Below, piece by piece: positions 1-9,759 of a stretch of 33,371 bases of DNA. Position 1 is the stretch's first letter. Each line of letters starts with the position of its first letter. The position numbers and the translations under genes are program-made. The notes under the pieces were generated by a model. That model ran no database searches. It saw only the letters and a list, made by a program, of their open reading frames with translations, and had not been told where the DNA came from. The stretch comes from Eubacteriales bacterium (lineage in GTDB: Bacteria; Bacillota; Clostridia; Lachnospirales; Lachnospiraceae): assembly GCA_030540255.1 (NCBI GenBank), contig JAUNWP010000017.1, positions 2,365-35,735 of the forward strand. Direction: 5' to 3'.

Positions 1-28
1 GGGCTTAAGAGCCTGCGCTTAAGTGTCG

Positions 29-155
29 CAAACAACTCGATCACTAACGTGATCCATACCATATCAGCAAGCCGATATGGCATGTACATCCGTCATTTTT
101 ATGCTTTCAGATGCAAGCATCTGACGCATGAAAATAACGTCTGTCGAGTTGTTTG
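29..155. other. Branched inverted-repeat element (possible structured RNA or MITE)
   Basis: A perfect 12-bp inverted repeat (CAAACAACTCGA at 29-40, its complement at 144-155) encloses three hairpins: TCAC/GTGA at 41-52, CCATATC/GATATGG at 59-80, and a long one at 91-139. The long one has 13 of 14 outer pairs (91-104 with 126-139, including one G-T pair) and a CAGATG/CATCTG tip at 108-123. There is no meaningful ORF. It lies just upstream of the hrcA promoter and not inside the transcript. It could be a small RNA, the 3' end of an upstream gene, or a non-autonomous repeat. The structure is seen directly; the function is unknown. Confidence 0.55.
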
Positions 156-191
156 GCTCATATTATAAATTTCACATGATGAACACATTTA

Positions 192-215
192 ACCGCTTGA
201 CTTTTGTCAGGCGGT
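192..215. promoter_or_regulatory. 10-bp dyad overlapping the hrcA -35 box
   Basis: ACCGCTTGAC and GTCAGGCGGT pair across a TTTT loop (10 bp, one G-T pair). The left arm contains the TTGACT -35 hexamer at 197-202. It may be an operator separate from CIRCE. It may also be a weak terminator of an upstream gene, since an AT-rich stretch follows. Confidence 0.45.
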
Positions 216-225
216 ATTATATTAT
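197..225 (+). promoter_or_regulatory. Sigma-A-type promoter of the hrcA-grpE-dnaK-dnaJ operon
   Basis: TTGACT (197-202) and TATTAT (220-225) are separated by 17 bp. Transcription should start near 232, which is where CIRCE begins. This is the usual arrangement for HrcA repression. Confidence 0.8.
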
Positions 226-232
226 ACCAGTG

Positions 233-259
233 TTAGCAATCGAAGGATAAGAGTGCTAA
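233..259. promoter_or_regulatory. CIRCE operator (HrcA binding site)
   Basis: TTAGCAATC, nine bases, then GAGTGCTAA. This matches the family consensus TTAGCACTC-N9-GAGTGCTAA with one change (C to A) in the left half. It lies between the promoter and hrcA. HrcA bound here would repress the operon, and heat or GroEL titration would relieve it. Confidence 0.93.
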
Positions 260-290
260 CAAAGATGAAGGATGAATCGGTGTTGAGATA

Positions 291-1355
291 ATGGAATTGG
301 ATGAGAGAAAAACAGTCATATTGAAGGTTATCATCAAGAGTTATCTTGAGACGGGTGAGCCGGTGGGATCGAGAACGATCTCAAAGCTTTGCGGACTTAA
401 TTTAAGTTCTGCGACAATTCGTAACGAGATGAGCGATCTTGTTGAGATGGGCTATATAGAGCAGCCTCATACATCTGCGGGACGTATTCCTACGGATAAG
501 GGCTATCGCTTCTATGTAGACAGCATTGTCAGTGAGAATGACCGCAAGATGACGGCTATGACCTCTCAGATGCTTGAGAGAGTGGATAAGCTTGAGCTGC
601 TTCTTAAGAACATAGTCAGAGCACTTGCAAGCGATACCAATTATGCCGCACTTATCAGCGGACCCAACACTTCAACTGTCAAGATCAAGTATATTCAGCT
701 CAGTGTTCCGAGTGAGGAGCAGGTACTGATGCTTCTTGTGCTTGACGGTAATGTCATCAAGAATGAGTTACTCAACATTGAGGAAAGCATGGATTATGAG
801 ACAGCCATGAACCTCACCGTCATGATGAATAATCATCTGAGCGGATTGAGTCTCAGGGAGATCACTCCTAAGCTTATCACCGATATTATGGTTCAGGCAG
901 GTGCCCAGAGCAGTAATGTCAAGATCATACTCGATGCCATAGTCGAGATGCTTGAGCAGGGTGAGAGCAATCACGATATATTTACGTCGGGAGCCAAGAA
1001 TATATTCAAATATCCGGAGCTTACCGATATAGATAAGGCATCACAGCTTATTTCCGCATTTGAGGAAAAGGATAAGCTCAATGATCTTGTCAACGAAGTT
1101 ACGGAGCTCAGTGTTACCGAGGGCAACGCAGGAGGCAACATAAGAGTTTATATAGGCGGTGAGGGACCAATCAAGAATATGAAGGATTGCTCGCTGATCA
1201 CAGCCAATTATGAACTCGGAGACGGTATGACAGGTGTGATCGGAGTAATAGGTCCTAAGCGTATGGATTACGAGAAGGTCATGCATACCATCAACGGTAT
1301 TAAGGATCAGCTTGATAACAGCTTCTCCGATAAGAATAAAAAGGAAGATGATTGA
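291..1355 (+). CDS. hrcA: Heat-inducible transcription repressor HrcA
   Basis: HrcA represses class I heat-shock genes by binding CIRCE. Its activity depends on GroEL, so it reports free chaperonin. The 354-residue product has the usual family length. An N-terminal winged helix (about 1-75) includes YLETGEPVGSRTI and SSATIRNEMSDLVEMGYIEQPHTSAGRIPT, both very characteristic of HrcA. The GAF-like and dimerisation regions follow. It is the first gene of the operon, directly behind CIRCE, so it is autoregulated. The ATG at 291 has only a weak ribosome binding site, which may keep repressor levels low. It ends one base before the preferred grpE start. Confidence 0.96.
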   Translation: MELDERKTVILKVIIKSYLETGEPVGSRTISKLCGLNLSSATIRNEMSDLVEMGYIEQPHTSAGRIPTDKGYRFYVDSIVSENDRKMTAMTSQMLERVDKLELLLKNIVRALASDTNYAALISGPNTSTVKIKYIQLSVPSEEQVLMLLVLDGNVIKNELLNIEESMDYETAMNLTVMMNNHLSGLSLREITPKLITDIMVQAGAQSSNVKIILDAIVEMLEQGESNHDIFTSGAKNIFKYPELTDIDKASQLISAFEEKDKLNDLVNEVTELSVTEGNAGGNIRVYIGGEGPIKNMKDCSLITANYELGDGMTGVIGVIGPKRMDYEKVMHTINGIKDQLDNSFSDKNKKEDD

Positions 1356-1356
1356 T

Positions 1357-1983
1357 ATGACAGATAAAGACGAAATAAAGACAGAACAGGAAACTGCGGA
1401 TACAGCCTGTTGTGAAGAAAATACAGATAAAGAGGCAGAGCTTAAGGATACCGAGGAAGCTGCAGACGAGCAGGATGCAGCTGACGAGGCTGAGGCTGAT
1501 AAGACTAAAGACGGTGCCGAAGAAGCAGGTGATAACGCGAAGCCCGATAAAAAGGATAAGCAGATCGAAGAGCTTAACGATAAATATAAGAGATTATTTG
1601 CAGAGTTCGACAATTTCCGTAAGAGAACGGATGCGGAGAAGGCAGGAATGTTCATCGAGGGTGAGAGAACGGTACTTCTCAAGGTGCTTCCGCTTATAGA
1701 CAATTTTGAGAGAGCTATCGCAAGTATTCCGGAGGAGCAGAAAGAAACAGCATTGGCTGAGGGCATTGATAAGACCTACAAGTCATTTATGTCACAGCTT
1801 GCAGAGCTTGGAGTTACTCCGATAGATGCGGCAGGCAAGCCGTTTGATGCCAATCTACACAATGCTGTAATGCATATAGAAGATGAGGAAACAGATGAGA
1901 ACACCGTAGTTGAAGAATTCCAGAAGGGATATATGTTCAAGGATAAGGTTCTCAGATATTCAATGGTTAAGGTAGCCAATTAA
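1357..1983 (+). CDS. grpE: Nucleotide exchange factor GrpE
   Basis: GrpE releases ADP from DnaK and so resets the chaperone cycle. The product has a very acidic, Ala/Asp/Glu-rich N-terminal tail (about 1-60), then a long coiled-coil helix, then the C-terminal beta domain. The conserved run LFAEFDNFRKRTDAEK and the closing RYSMVKVAN are GrpE signatures. I chose ATG 1357 (208 residues) because AAGGAAG at 1341-1347 is nine bases upstream. ATG 1348 is in frame but sits directly on that site. The ribosome binding site lies inside the end of hrcA, so translation is probably coupled. Confidence 0.95.
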   Translation: MTDKDEIKTEQETADTACCEENTDKEAELKDTEEAADEQDAADEAEADKTKDGAEEAGDNAKPDKKDKQIEELNDKYKRLFAEFDNFRKRTDAEKAGMFIEGERTVLLKVLPLIDNFERAIASIPEEQKETALAEGIDKTYKSFMSQLAELGVTPIDAAGKPFDANLHNAVMHIEDEETDENTVVEEFQKGYMFKDKVLRYSMVKVAN

Positions 1984-3906
<1,923 letters not shown>

Positions 3907-3973
3907 TCGTAATTGACAAACGAAGATAAACATTGTGACTGAATGGCTTTGACATATCAGTTGCACATATTAC

Positions 3974-4009
3974 TACCGATGGCGAAGTATTTTACTTCGC
4001 CATACGGTA
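3974..4009 (+). promoter_or_regulatory. Strong hairpin between dnaK and dnaJ
   Basis: An 11-bp perfect stem (3979-3989 with 3993-4003, TTT loop) extends by five more pairs across one bulged A at 4004. No T-tract follows, so it is not a standard terminator. It may protect the dnaK mRNA 3' end, guide processing, or lower dnaJ output relative to dnaK. The spacer shows no convincing separate dnaJ promoter. Confidence 0.65.
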
Positions 4010-4041
4010 TGTTTGGAATTATAATAGCTTGAGGATGAAAC

Positions 4042-5169
4042 ATGGCTGAAAAAAGAGATTATTATGAGGTATTGGGAGTAGATAAGTCGGCTGACGATGC
4101 GACTATCAAGAAGGCGTACAGACAGTTGGCAAAAAAGTATCATCCCGATTCCAATCCGGGAGATAAGGAGGCCGAGGCCAAATTCAAGGAAGCCGGCGAG
4201 GCATATGCCGTATTGTCGGATCCGGAGAAGCGAGCTGCGTATGACAAGTACGGTCATGCGGCATTTGATCCGAACTCTGCGGCAGGTCGTGCTTCGGGCT
4301 TCGGCGGATTTGATTTTAACGGAATGGATTTCTCCGATATATTCGGAGATCTGTTCGGAGGCGGTTTCGGTTTCGGAGGCGGCGGCTACAGAAGCTATGG
4401 CAGTCAGACCGCAGCAAGACGCGGAGCCGATGTCAGAGCTGTGATACGCATCAATTTTAATGATGCCGTATTCGGATGTGAAAAAGAAATAGATATCAAT
4501 TATAAGGATACCTGTAAGAGCTGCAACGGAAGCGGCGCTAAGGCAGGAACCTCACCGGAGACCTGTCCTAAGTGTCAGGGACGAGGCAAGGTTACGATGA
4601 TACAGAACAATCCGTTCTTCGGACAGATGCAGACTGTAACCACCTGCCCGGATTGCGGAGGTTCGGGTAAGATAATTAAGGAGAAGTGTCCGGATTGCCG
4701 CGGAACGGGATATATTCAGGGCAAGAAGCGCTTTAAGATCAATATTCCGGCAGGTATAGACGACGGACAGGCAATAAGACTTTCAGGTGCCGGAGAGCCG
4801 GGCAGCAACGGAGGACCGAGAGGCGATCTGTTGGTTGAGGTTTCGGTAACCGAGGATCCAAAGTTCAAGCGCCAGGGCAACACGATATTCTCAACGATAT
4901 CTGTTCCTTATGCCAAGATGGTGCTCGGAGGTCCGATACATATCAATACCGTTGACGGTAAGGTTGAGTATCAGATCAAACCGGGAACACCTACAGATAC
5001 CAAGGTGCGCTTGAGAGGCAAGGGAGTACCGTTTATCAATAACAAGAGTGCAAGAGGAGATCACTATGTAACTCTTATGGTAAAGGTTCCTACGGCACTT
5101 AATGCCGAGCAGAAGAGGGCACTTAAGGAATATGCTTTAAGCTGCGGAGAAGATCCGGATAAGGTATAA
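4042..5169 (+). CDS. dnaJ: Co-chaperone DnaJ (Hsp40)
   Basis: DnaJ delivers substrates to DnaK and stimulates its ATPase. The 375-residue type I protein has all expected parts: a J domain (1-70) with the HPD triad at 34-36; a Gly/Phe-rich stretch (about 75-120); four zinc-binding repeats [24 protein letters not shown] and CPDCRGTG (about 155-225); and a C-terminal substrate domain. GAGGATG sits just upstream of the ATG. It is the last gene of the operon, followed by a clear terminator. Confidence 0.98.
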   Translation: MAEKRDYYEVLGVDKSADDATIKKAYRQLAKKYHPDSNPGDKEAEAKFKEAGEAYAVLSDPEKRAAYDKYGHAAFDPNSAAGRASGFGGFDFNGMDFSDIFGDLFGGGFGFGGGGYRSYGSQTAARRGADVRAVIRINFNDAVFGCEKEIDINYKDTCKSCNGSGAKAGTSPETCPKCQGRGKVTMIQNNPFFGQMQTVTTCPDCGGSGKIIKEKCPDCRGTGYIQGKKRFKINIPAGIDDGQAIRLSGAGEPGSNGGPRGDLLVEVSVTEDPKFKRQGNTIFSTISVPYAKMVLGGPIHINTVDGKVEYQIKPGTPTDTKVRLRGKGVPFINNKSARGDHYVTLMVKVPTALNAEQKRALKEYALSCGEDPDKV

Positions 5170-5218
5170 AACAATATCAGGTTTAAGATCGGTATTCGTA
5201 TGAATAAGATCATGTTAT

Positions 5219-5246
5219 AAAGCGGAATCGTAAGGTTCCGCTTTTT
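5219..5246 (+). terminator. Rho-independent terminator of the heat-shock operon
   Basis: AAAGCGGAA and TTCCGCTTT pair (9 bp) around an 8-base loop and run into TTTTT. The T-run overlaps the -35 box of the next promoter. Confidence 0.88.
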
Positions 5247-5273
5247 GACTTTATACAGTCAAGGTGATAAAAT
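5245..5273 (+). promoter_or_regulatory. Promoter of lgt
   Basis: TTGACT (5245-5250) and TAAAAT (5268-5273) with a 17-bp spacer. It lies directly at the end of the previous terminator, so lgt has its own transcription start. Confidence 0.72.
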
Positions 5274-5338
5274 TTACCAAGTGGACTGTCTCAACGGCAA
5301 GTGCACAGATCTATAAATAAAATTGGAGAAGATCGTAT

Positions 5339-6235
5339 ATGACATATAATGGAGCTGATATAATTTTTCCGCATCTTGGCATTGTGATAAGACATCTCAG
5401 CAATCATATATCTCTGTTCGGAAAATTTGATATTGCATATTACGGAATCATTATCGGAATCGGTATGCTCCTGGCGTTGTTTGTTGTCGAGACCGATGCG
5501 AGACGCCATGGAAATGACTCCGGCATCTATTATGATTTCTTTATATTAGCAATCATTTTCGGTGTACTCGGAGCAAGGCTCTATTATGTTATATTTGAAT
5601 GGGACTACTATAAGGGAGACCTTATGCGTATCCTTAATATACGTGAGGGCGGACTCGCCATATACGGAGGTATAATAAGCGGAGCTGTTACTGCTGCAGT
5701 TTTCTGTAAGATTCGCAAGATCAGTTTCCTTAAGCTCTCTGACAGCGCTATGCTGGGAGTGCTTGTAGGCCAATTTATAGGTAGATGGGGCAATTTCTTT
5801 AATTGCGAAGCCTTCGGCGGATACACGGATTCACTCTTTGCCATGCGTATCAAGGCTTCGCTTGCCAATCCGTCCATGATTTCAGATGAGCTTGTCGCTC
5901 ACATGATCAATGACAACGGAATTAAATATATACAGGTTCATCCGACCTTCCTGTATGAATCAGTATGGAATTTTCTGACATTTATAATCCTGTATATTTA
6001 CGCAGGCAAGAAAGAGCCGGGCTCCGGCAATGTCACAATAATGTATTTCTTGTGCTACGGACTCGGACGTTTCTTTATTGAGGGACTTCGTACGGATCAG
6101 CTCAAGATACCGGGCACGGGCCTGGCTGTATCACAGTGTCTGTCATTGCTGCTTTTTGTAAGCATGCTTATTATAATAGCAGTGCGCAGAGCAAAGCATA
6201 ATAAGGCAGCGGAGGCAGGTGCTGTAAAACAGTAA
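5339..6235 (+). CDS. lgt: Prolipoprotein diacylglyceryl transferase
   Basis: Membrane enzyme that moves diacylglycerol from phosphatidylglycerol to the lipobox cysteine of prelipoproteins, the first step of lipoprotein maturation. The 298-residue protein is strongly hydrophobic with about seven membrane segments. It carries the Lgt signature GRWGNFFNCEAFGG (about 149-162), the conserved GGLAIYGG stretch (about 103-110), HPTFLYES, and GLGRFFIEGLRTDQL near the C-terminus. GGAGAAG precedes the ATG. It is a single-gene unit between its own promoter and a terminator shared with the convergent ppk. Confidence 0.96.
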   Translation: MTYNGADIIFPHLGIVIRHLSNHISLFGKFDIAYYGIIIGIGMLLALFVVETDARRHGNDSGIYYDFFILAIIFGVLGARLYYVIFEWDYYKGDLMRILNIREGGLAIYGGIISGAVTAAVFCKIRKISFLKLSDSAMLGVLVGQFIGRWGNFFNCEAFGGYTDSLFAMRIKASLANPSMISDELVAHMINDNGIKYIQVHPTFLYESVWNFLTFIILYIYAGKKEPGSGNVTIMYFLCYGLGRFFIEGLRTDQLKIPGTGLAVSQCLSLLLFVSMLIIIAVRRAKHNKAAEAGAVKQ

Positions 6236-6268
6236 TTTACAGTAGATATTAACTATATGCAGCTATAC

Positions 6269-6315
6269 AAAAACACCCTCTTTACCGAAGTTGATCCGGT
6301 AGAGAGGGTGTTTTT
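6269..6315. terminator. Bidirectional terminator between lgt and ppk
   Basis: AAACACCCTCT pairs with AGAGGGTGTTT, extended by TACCG/CGGTA with minor slippage around a short loop. The right flank ends in TTTTT and the left flank begins with AAAAA, so both strands give a stem plus U-tract. This fits two converging genes. Confidence 0.9.
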
Positions 6316-6414
6316 AGATCTCACAGGAAACTTTGTCCTATGAAATCAAAAGTACTCTGAGGGATGCGCATTCGTGCGAAGGAAAACAGTGTTGCTGTGC
6401 ATTACAGCAGTGCC

Positions 6415-8571
6415 TCACTTATGCCTTCTGCTAAACAATGCCTTAATATGCTCTGCGGCATCCTTGATTCTGTCGGCAACGCCTTCCTTATCGATCTCAG
6501 CCTCATTAACAGGGACATGAGGAGAATGCTCCATAAAGTAAGCTTGTGAGTCGAACATATCGGCTCCGCATTTGCGTCCGTATGAGCCGTCGGACATTAT
6601 AAAGCAGGCCTTGGCCGTATCACGCAGCTGAGACTGCAATATCCACTTGAGCTGACCCTTCAGATATGGATCTGTAATAGGACAGGCAATCTCTACTCTG
6701 CGGTTAAGGTTACGTGTCATAAGATCGGCAGAGGCAATGTAGAAGCGTTCATCTTCACCGCGTCCGAATAGATATATACGTGCATGCTCAAGGTAACGTC
6801 CTACAATACTGGTGATATGCACATTATTGGTATATCCGGAGATACCCGGCAGTATGCAGCAGATACCTCTGATTATAAGCTGGATCTCGACACCTGCCTT
6901 GCTTGCTTCGCTGAGTTTATTCATTACATCAAGCTCGGTTACCGAATTGGCCTTGATGCAGATGTATCCGTCAGAGCCCTTTTTGATCTCGGCATCAATA
7001 TTTTCGCATATAGCATTTTTGATGCCGTAAGGAGAAACACAGAGGGCCTTGTAATCGCCGTCAAGATTATTTACCAGCATATTGCGGAAGAAACAGGCTG
7101 CATCCTCACCTATAACATCGGAAGCTGTCATAAGGCTGAGATCGGTATACATGGTATTGGTCTTCTCATTATAGTTTCCTGTGCCGATCTGAGTGATGTA
7201 GTTAAGCTTGCCGTGGGTACGCATGGTTATAAGACATATCTTGCTGTGGCACTTGAAGCCCTCCATACCGTAGATGACCTGACAGCCGGATTCCTCAAGC
7301 ATCTTGGACCAGGCGAGATTGTTAGCCTCATCAAATCTTGCACGAAGCTCCATAAGTACGAGGACTTCCTTACCGTTTTCTGCGGCACGGCAGAGTATGT
7401 GTGCAATCTTGGACGAGGATGCGAGTCTGTAAATGGTGATCTTGATGGATAATACCTCAGGATCGTCGGCAGCCTCGCTTAGCAGTTTGAGAAACGGCTC
7501 AACCGAATCATAAGGATAGAAGAGCATTTTGTCGGATTTTCTTATCTGACTTATCATGCTGTGAGTGCTGCTGATATCCTCTGCTTTTCTCGGAGTATAG
7601 GGCTTATACAGCAGAGGCTTGACTGTCTCCTTATCGAGCTCGCCTATCAATGAAAATACATATTTCATATTAAGAGGACACTCATCTACGAAGGCCTGGT
7701 GTGCTTCAATATTGACAATAGATAAGAGCTTGTCAAAGAAAGGCTTGCTCGGCTTTTGATTTAGCTCAAGTCTTACAACCGAGAGATTATCCCTCTTTTT
7801 AAGCAGCAGGCTTATCTGACGTCTGAAGTCTTCCTCATTGTCATCGAATTTCTCATCATCAAAGCTTATGTCGGCATTACGTGTGACGCACATGATGCAT
7901 GCCTCATCCACAAAATATGCGTTGAACAATGATGGCATCATATGGAGCAGGATATTTTCCGTGCGTACATATCGATTACTGTCCGGAAGCATTATGTAGG
8001 GCGGAATTGCTTCAGGCATGGAAATAAGTCCGATAGCATTCTTTCCCTTCTTATCGGACAGGAGCGCTGCAGCGTGCAGACGCTTTCCTACTATATGCGG
8101 AACCGGATGATGCGGACCGATTATAATAGGAGAGAGTATAGGCAGCATATTGAGCTTAAAATATCTGTTTACAAATTTGTTCTCCTCCGGTGTAAGCTTT
8201 GAGACCGGAACGTCCTCTATACCGTGTTGCTTAAGGGACGAAGCAACGGACTTGTAGATTTGTTTCTTGAGATTAACAAGACCCGGTACTGTGCGGTATA
8301 TCCTGTCCAATTGCTCATCAGCCGTAAGTCCGGTCTTATTGTCCTTCTGTCCGGGAGAGAGGTGAGCTATATCAAACAGACTTCCGACTCTTACCATAAA
8401 GAACTCATCCAGATTGCTTGAAAATATCGATATGAACTTAAGGCGCTCAAGCAGAGGTACTGTTTCGTCGGCAGCCTCTTCGAGAACACGCTGATCGAAT
8501 TTTAGCCAGCTTAATTCACGGTTCTGTGTGAACGGATGACTTATTGATTGCATTTCAGAACTTTTTGACAT
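6415..8571 (-). CDS. ppk: Polyphosphate kinase (PPK1 family)
   Basis: Reversibly polymerises the gamma phosphate of ATP into inorganic polyphosphate. The 718-residue protein has PPK1 length and domain order: an N-terminal domain starting at RELSWLKFDQRVLEEA, a head domain, and two phospholipase-D-like catalytic domains. The likely phosphorylated histidine is H442 in KCHSK, and the second conserved one is H596 in EHARIYLF, followed by RNLNRRVEI. The ATG at 8571 follows GGGAAGGAT on the minus strand. It overlaps the end of ppx by 31 bp, so the two are probably coupled. The gene ends at the terminator shared with lgt. Confidence 0.96.
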   Translation of the reverse strand: MSKSSEMQSISHPFTQNRELSWLKFDQRVLEEAADETVPLLERLKFISIFSSNLDEFFMVRVGSLFDIAHLSPGQKDNKTGLTADEQLDRIYRTVPGLVNLKKQIYKSVASSLKQHGIEDVPVSKLTPEENKFVNRYFKLNMLPILSPIIIGPHHPVPHIVGKRLHAAALLSDKKGKNAIGLISMPEAIPPYIMLPDSNRYVRTENILLHMMPSLFNAYFVDEACIMCVTRNADISFDDEKFDDNEEDFRRQISLLLKKRDNLSVVRLELNQKPSKPFFDKLLSIVNIEAHQAFVDECPLNMKYVFSLIGELDKETVKPLLYKPYTPRKAEDISSTHSMISQIRKSDKMLFYPYDSVEPFLKLLSEAADDPEVLSIKITIYRLASSSKIAHILCRAAENGKEVLVLMELRARFDEANNLAWSKMLEESGCQVIYGMEGFKCHSKICLITMRTHGKLNYITQIGTGNYNEKTNTMYTDLSLMTASDVIGEDAACFFRNMLVNNLDGDYKALCVSPYGIKNAICENIDAEIKKGSDGYICIKANSVTELDVMNKLSEASKAGVEIQLIIRGICCILPGISGYTNNVHITSIVGRYLEHARIYLFGRGEDERFYIASADLMTRNLNRRVEIACPITDPYLKGQLKWILQSQLRDTAKACFIMSDGSYGRKCGADMFDSQAYFMEHSPHVPVNEAEIDKEGVADRIKDAAEHIKALFSRRHK

Positions 8572-9446
8572 AAATATCCTTCCCTGACACCATATTTGCT
8601 TACTATCAATTCATCGGCATCGAATGCCGTAAATATGTGGTGCAATATCATAATTCCCGGAATCATAGTGTGGATTCGATCGGCCTCAAGCTTAAGTATA
8701 AGATTGGCAGCAGCCTTATCCCCCTTAAACAGTATGCTGCACAGAGCCTTTAATTGTTCGGCAGTTATATGTGAGCAGCTTTCCGACAAGCCGAACACCT
8801 TGCGTGAAAGCTTCATAACGGCACGTGAGGTACCGCCTACACCAATTATGGGGCTGTGCTTTTCCTTAGGCAGCATACCGGTATCGTCGATTTCTTCCTT
8901 GATCACTTTGTTTATACGCTTCTGTGAACCGGCTCCGGGGATTATATGTTTAACACAGCTCTTGTATAGGCTTAGCGAGCCGACATTAAAGCTGACGGAC
9001 TCAATAGGCTTAGAGTTATCAAAGGTTACAAGCTCGGTGCTTGCTCCACCGATATCTATGAAGGCACCCTCGGTAATGCTGAGCTCCTTCATTGCACCGG
9101 CATATCCGAGGAGAGCTTCCTCTCTGCCGCTTAAGACCTCTATAACAAAGCCGGTAACATTTTTGATCTCATTAAGTGCAGACACCGAATTGGCTATATT
9201 TCGGAGAGATGCCGTGGCAAATACATGCGGCTCAGGTAATCCCAGGCTGTCAAGCATATGCTTAAAGCTTAAAAGACCGTAGCAGGCACAGGCAATGCCC
9301 TCAGTAGAGAGTATTCCGTCTTCAACATATCCCGCAAGACCTGCCATGACTTTTTCTCTGAAGAGGATTTTGAAGCTGTCTCCGTCAGACTCATACAGAG
9401 TAAGGCGCATTGAGTTTGATCCTATATCTATTATCGAATATTTCAT
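8541..9446 (-). CDS. ppx: Exopolyphosphatase, Ppx/GppA family
   Basis: Phosphohydrolase of the ASKHA (actin/Hsp70-like) fold that trims polyphosphate or hydrolyses pppGpp; the sequence alone does not separate the two. The 301-residue product holds only the two catalytic domains, the short form of the family. It has the phosphate-binding motif IIDIGSNSMRLTLY at the N-terminus, AFIDIGGASTELV (about 127-139), and IIGVGGTSRAVMKL (about 198-211). AAGGAA lies about 8 bases before the ATG. It is the first gene of a ppx-ppk operon, placing polymer synthesis and breakdown under one promoter. Confidence 0.92.
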   Translation of the reverse strand: MKYSIIDIGSNSMRLTLYESDGDSFKILFREKVMAGLAGYVEDGILSTEGIACACYGLLSFKHMLDSLGLPEPHVFATASLRNIANSVSALNEIKNVTGFVIEVLSGREEALLGYAGAMKELSITEGAFIDIGGASTELVTFDNSKPIESVSFNVGSLSLYKSCVKHIIPGAGSQKRINKVIKEEIDDTGMLPKEKHSPIIGVGGTSRAVMKLSRKVFGLSESCSHITAEQLKALCSILFKGDKAAANLILKLEADRIHTMIPGIMILHHIFTAFDADELIVSKYGVREGYLCQKVLKCNQ

Positions 9447-9563
9447 GCAAATGTTTCCTTATCTCACTGCCTGTCTCAAAATAAAGGCTTATTAAAATTT
9501 GAATAATTCTTCAGGATACATAGAAAGCCTTCGGGCAAGACAGTAATTGCTTTATTTTATTTC

Positions 9564-9593
9564 ATTATATTTATCTGTATGATAATCCTGCAA
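9564..9593 (-). promoter_or_regulatory. Probable promoter of ppx-ppk
   Basis: On the minus strand TTGCAG (9593-9588) and a perfect TATAAT (9569-9564) are separated by 18 bp. The leader to ppx would be about 110 bases. The rest of the 313-base gap between ppx and the permease holds only the permease terminator and AT-rich sequence. Confidence 0.5.
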
Positions 9594-9635
9594 AATAAAA
9601 AAAACACATAGAATATGTAAAATTTGAGTAAAGAA

Positions 9636-9664
9636 TGTCCCGCAATCACGAAGACTGCGGGACA
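9636..9664 (-). terminator. Probable terminator of the permease gene
   Basis: TGTCCCGCA and TGCGGGACA pair perfectly (9 bp) around an 11-base loop. On the minus strand it is followed by TTCTTTA, a weak U-tract. The position, about 95 bases past the permease stop, fits. Confidence 0.55.
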
Positions 9665-9759
9665 GGATAGTATTTTCAATATTTAATTTTGAATATAAGC
9701 AAATTCGAATCAGACTATGCTATATCGGAAATGCATATTTGAAACATGAAAGTAAGAAC

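Noticed and set aside
1041..1766. 241-residue Ser/Ala-rich minus-strand ORF opposite grpE and the hrcA end
   Set aside because: Shadow of the acidic Glu/Ala/Asp-coding repeats of GrpE; no ribosome binding site and no recognisable domain.
3949..3973. TTGACA at 3949 as a dnaJ promoter
   Set aside because: The best -10 (TATTAC at 3968) gives only a 13-bp spacer, too short; a TTGACA at 3913 has no partner.
6784..7452. 222-residue plus-strand ORF inside ppk
   Set aside because: Antisense to a well-conserved PPK catalytic region; composition is that of a shadow frame.
8596..9282. 228-residue plus-strand ORF inside ppx
   Set aside because: Antisense to the conserved Ppx motifs; no supporting start signal.
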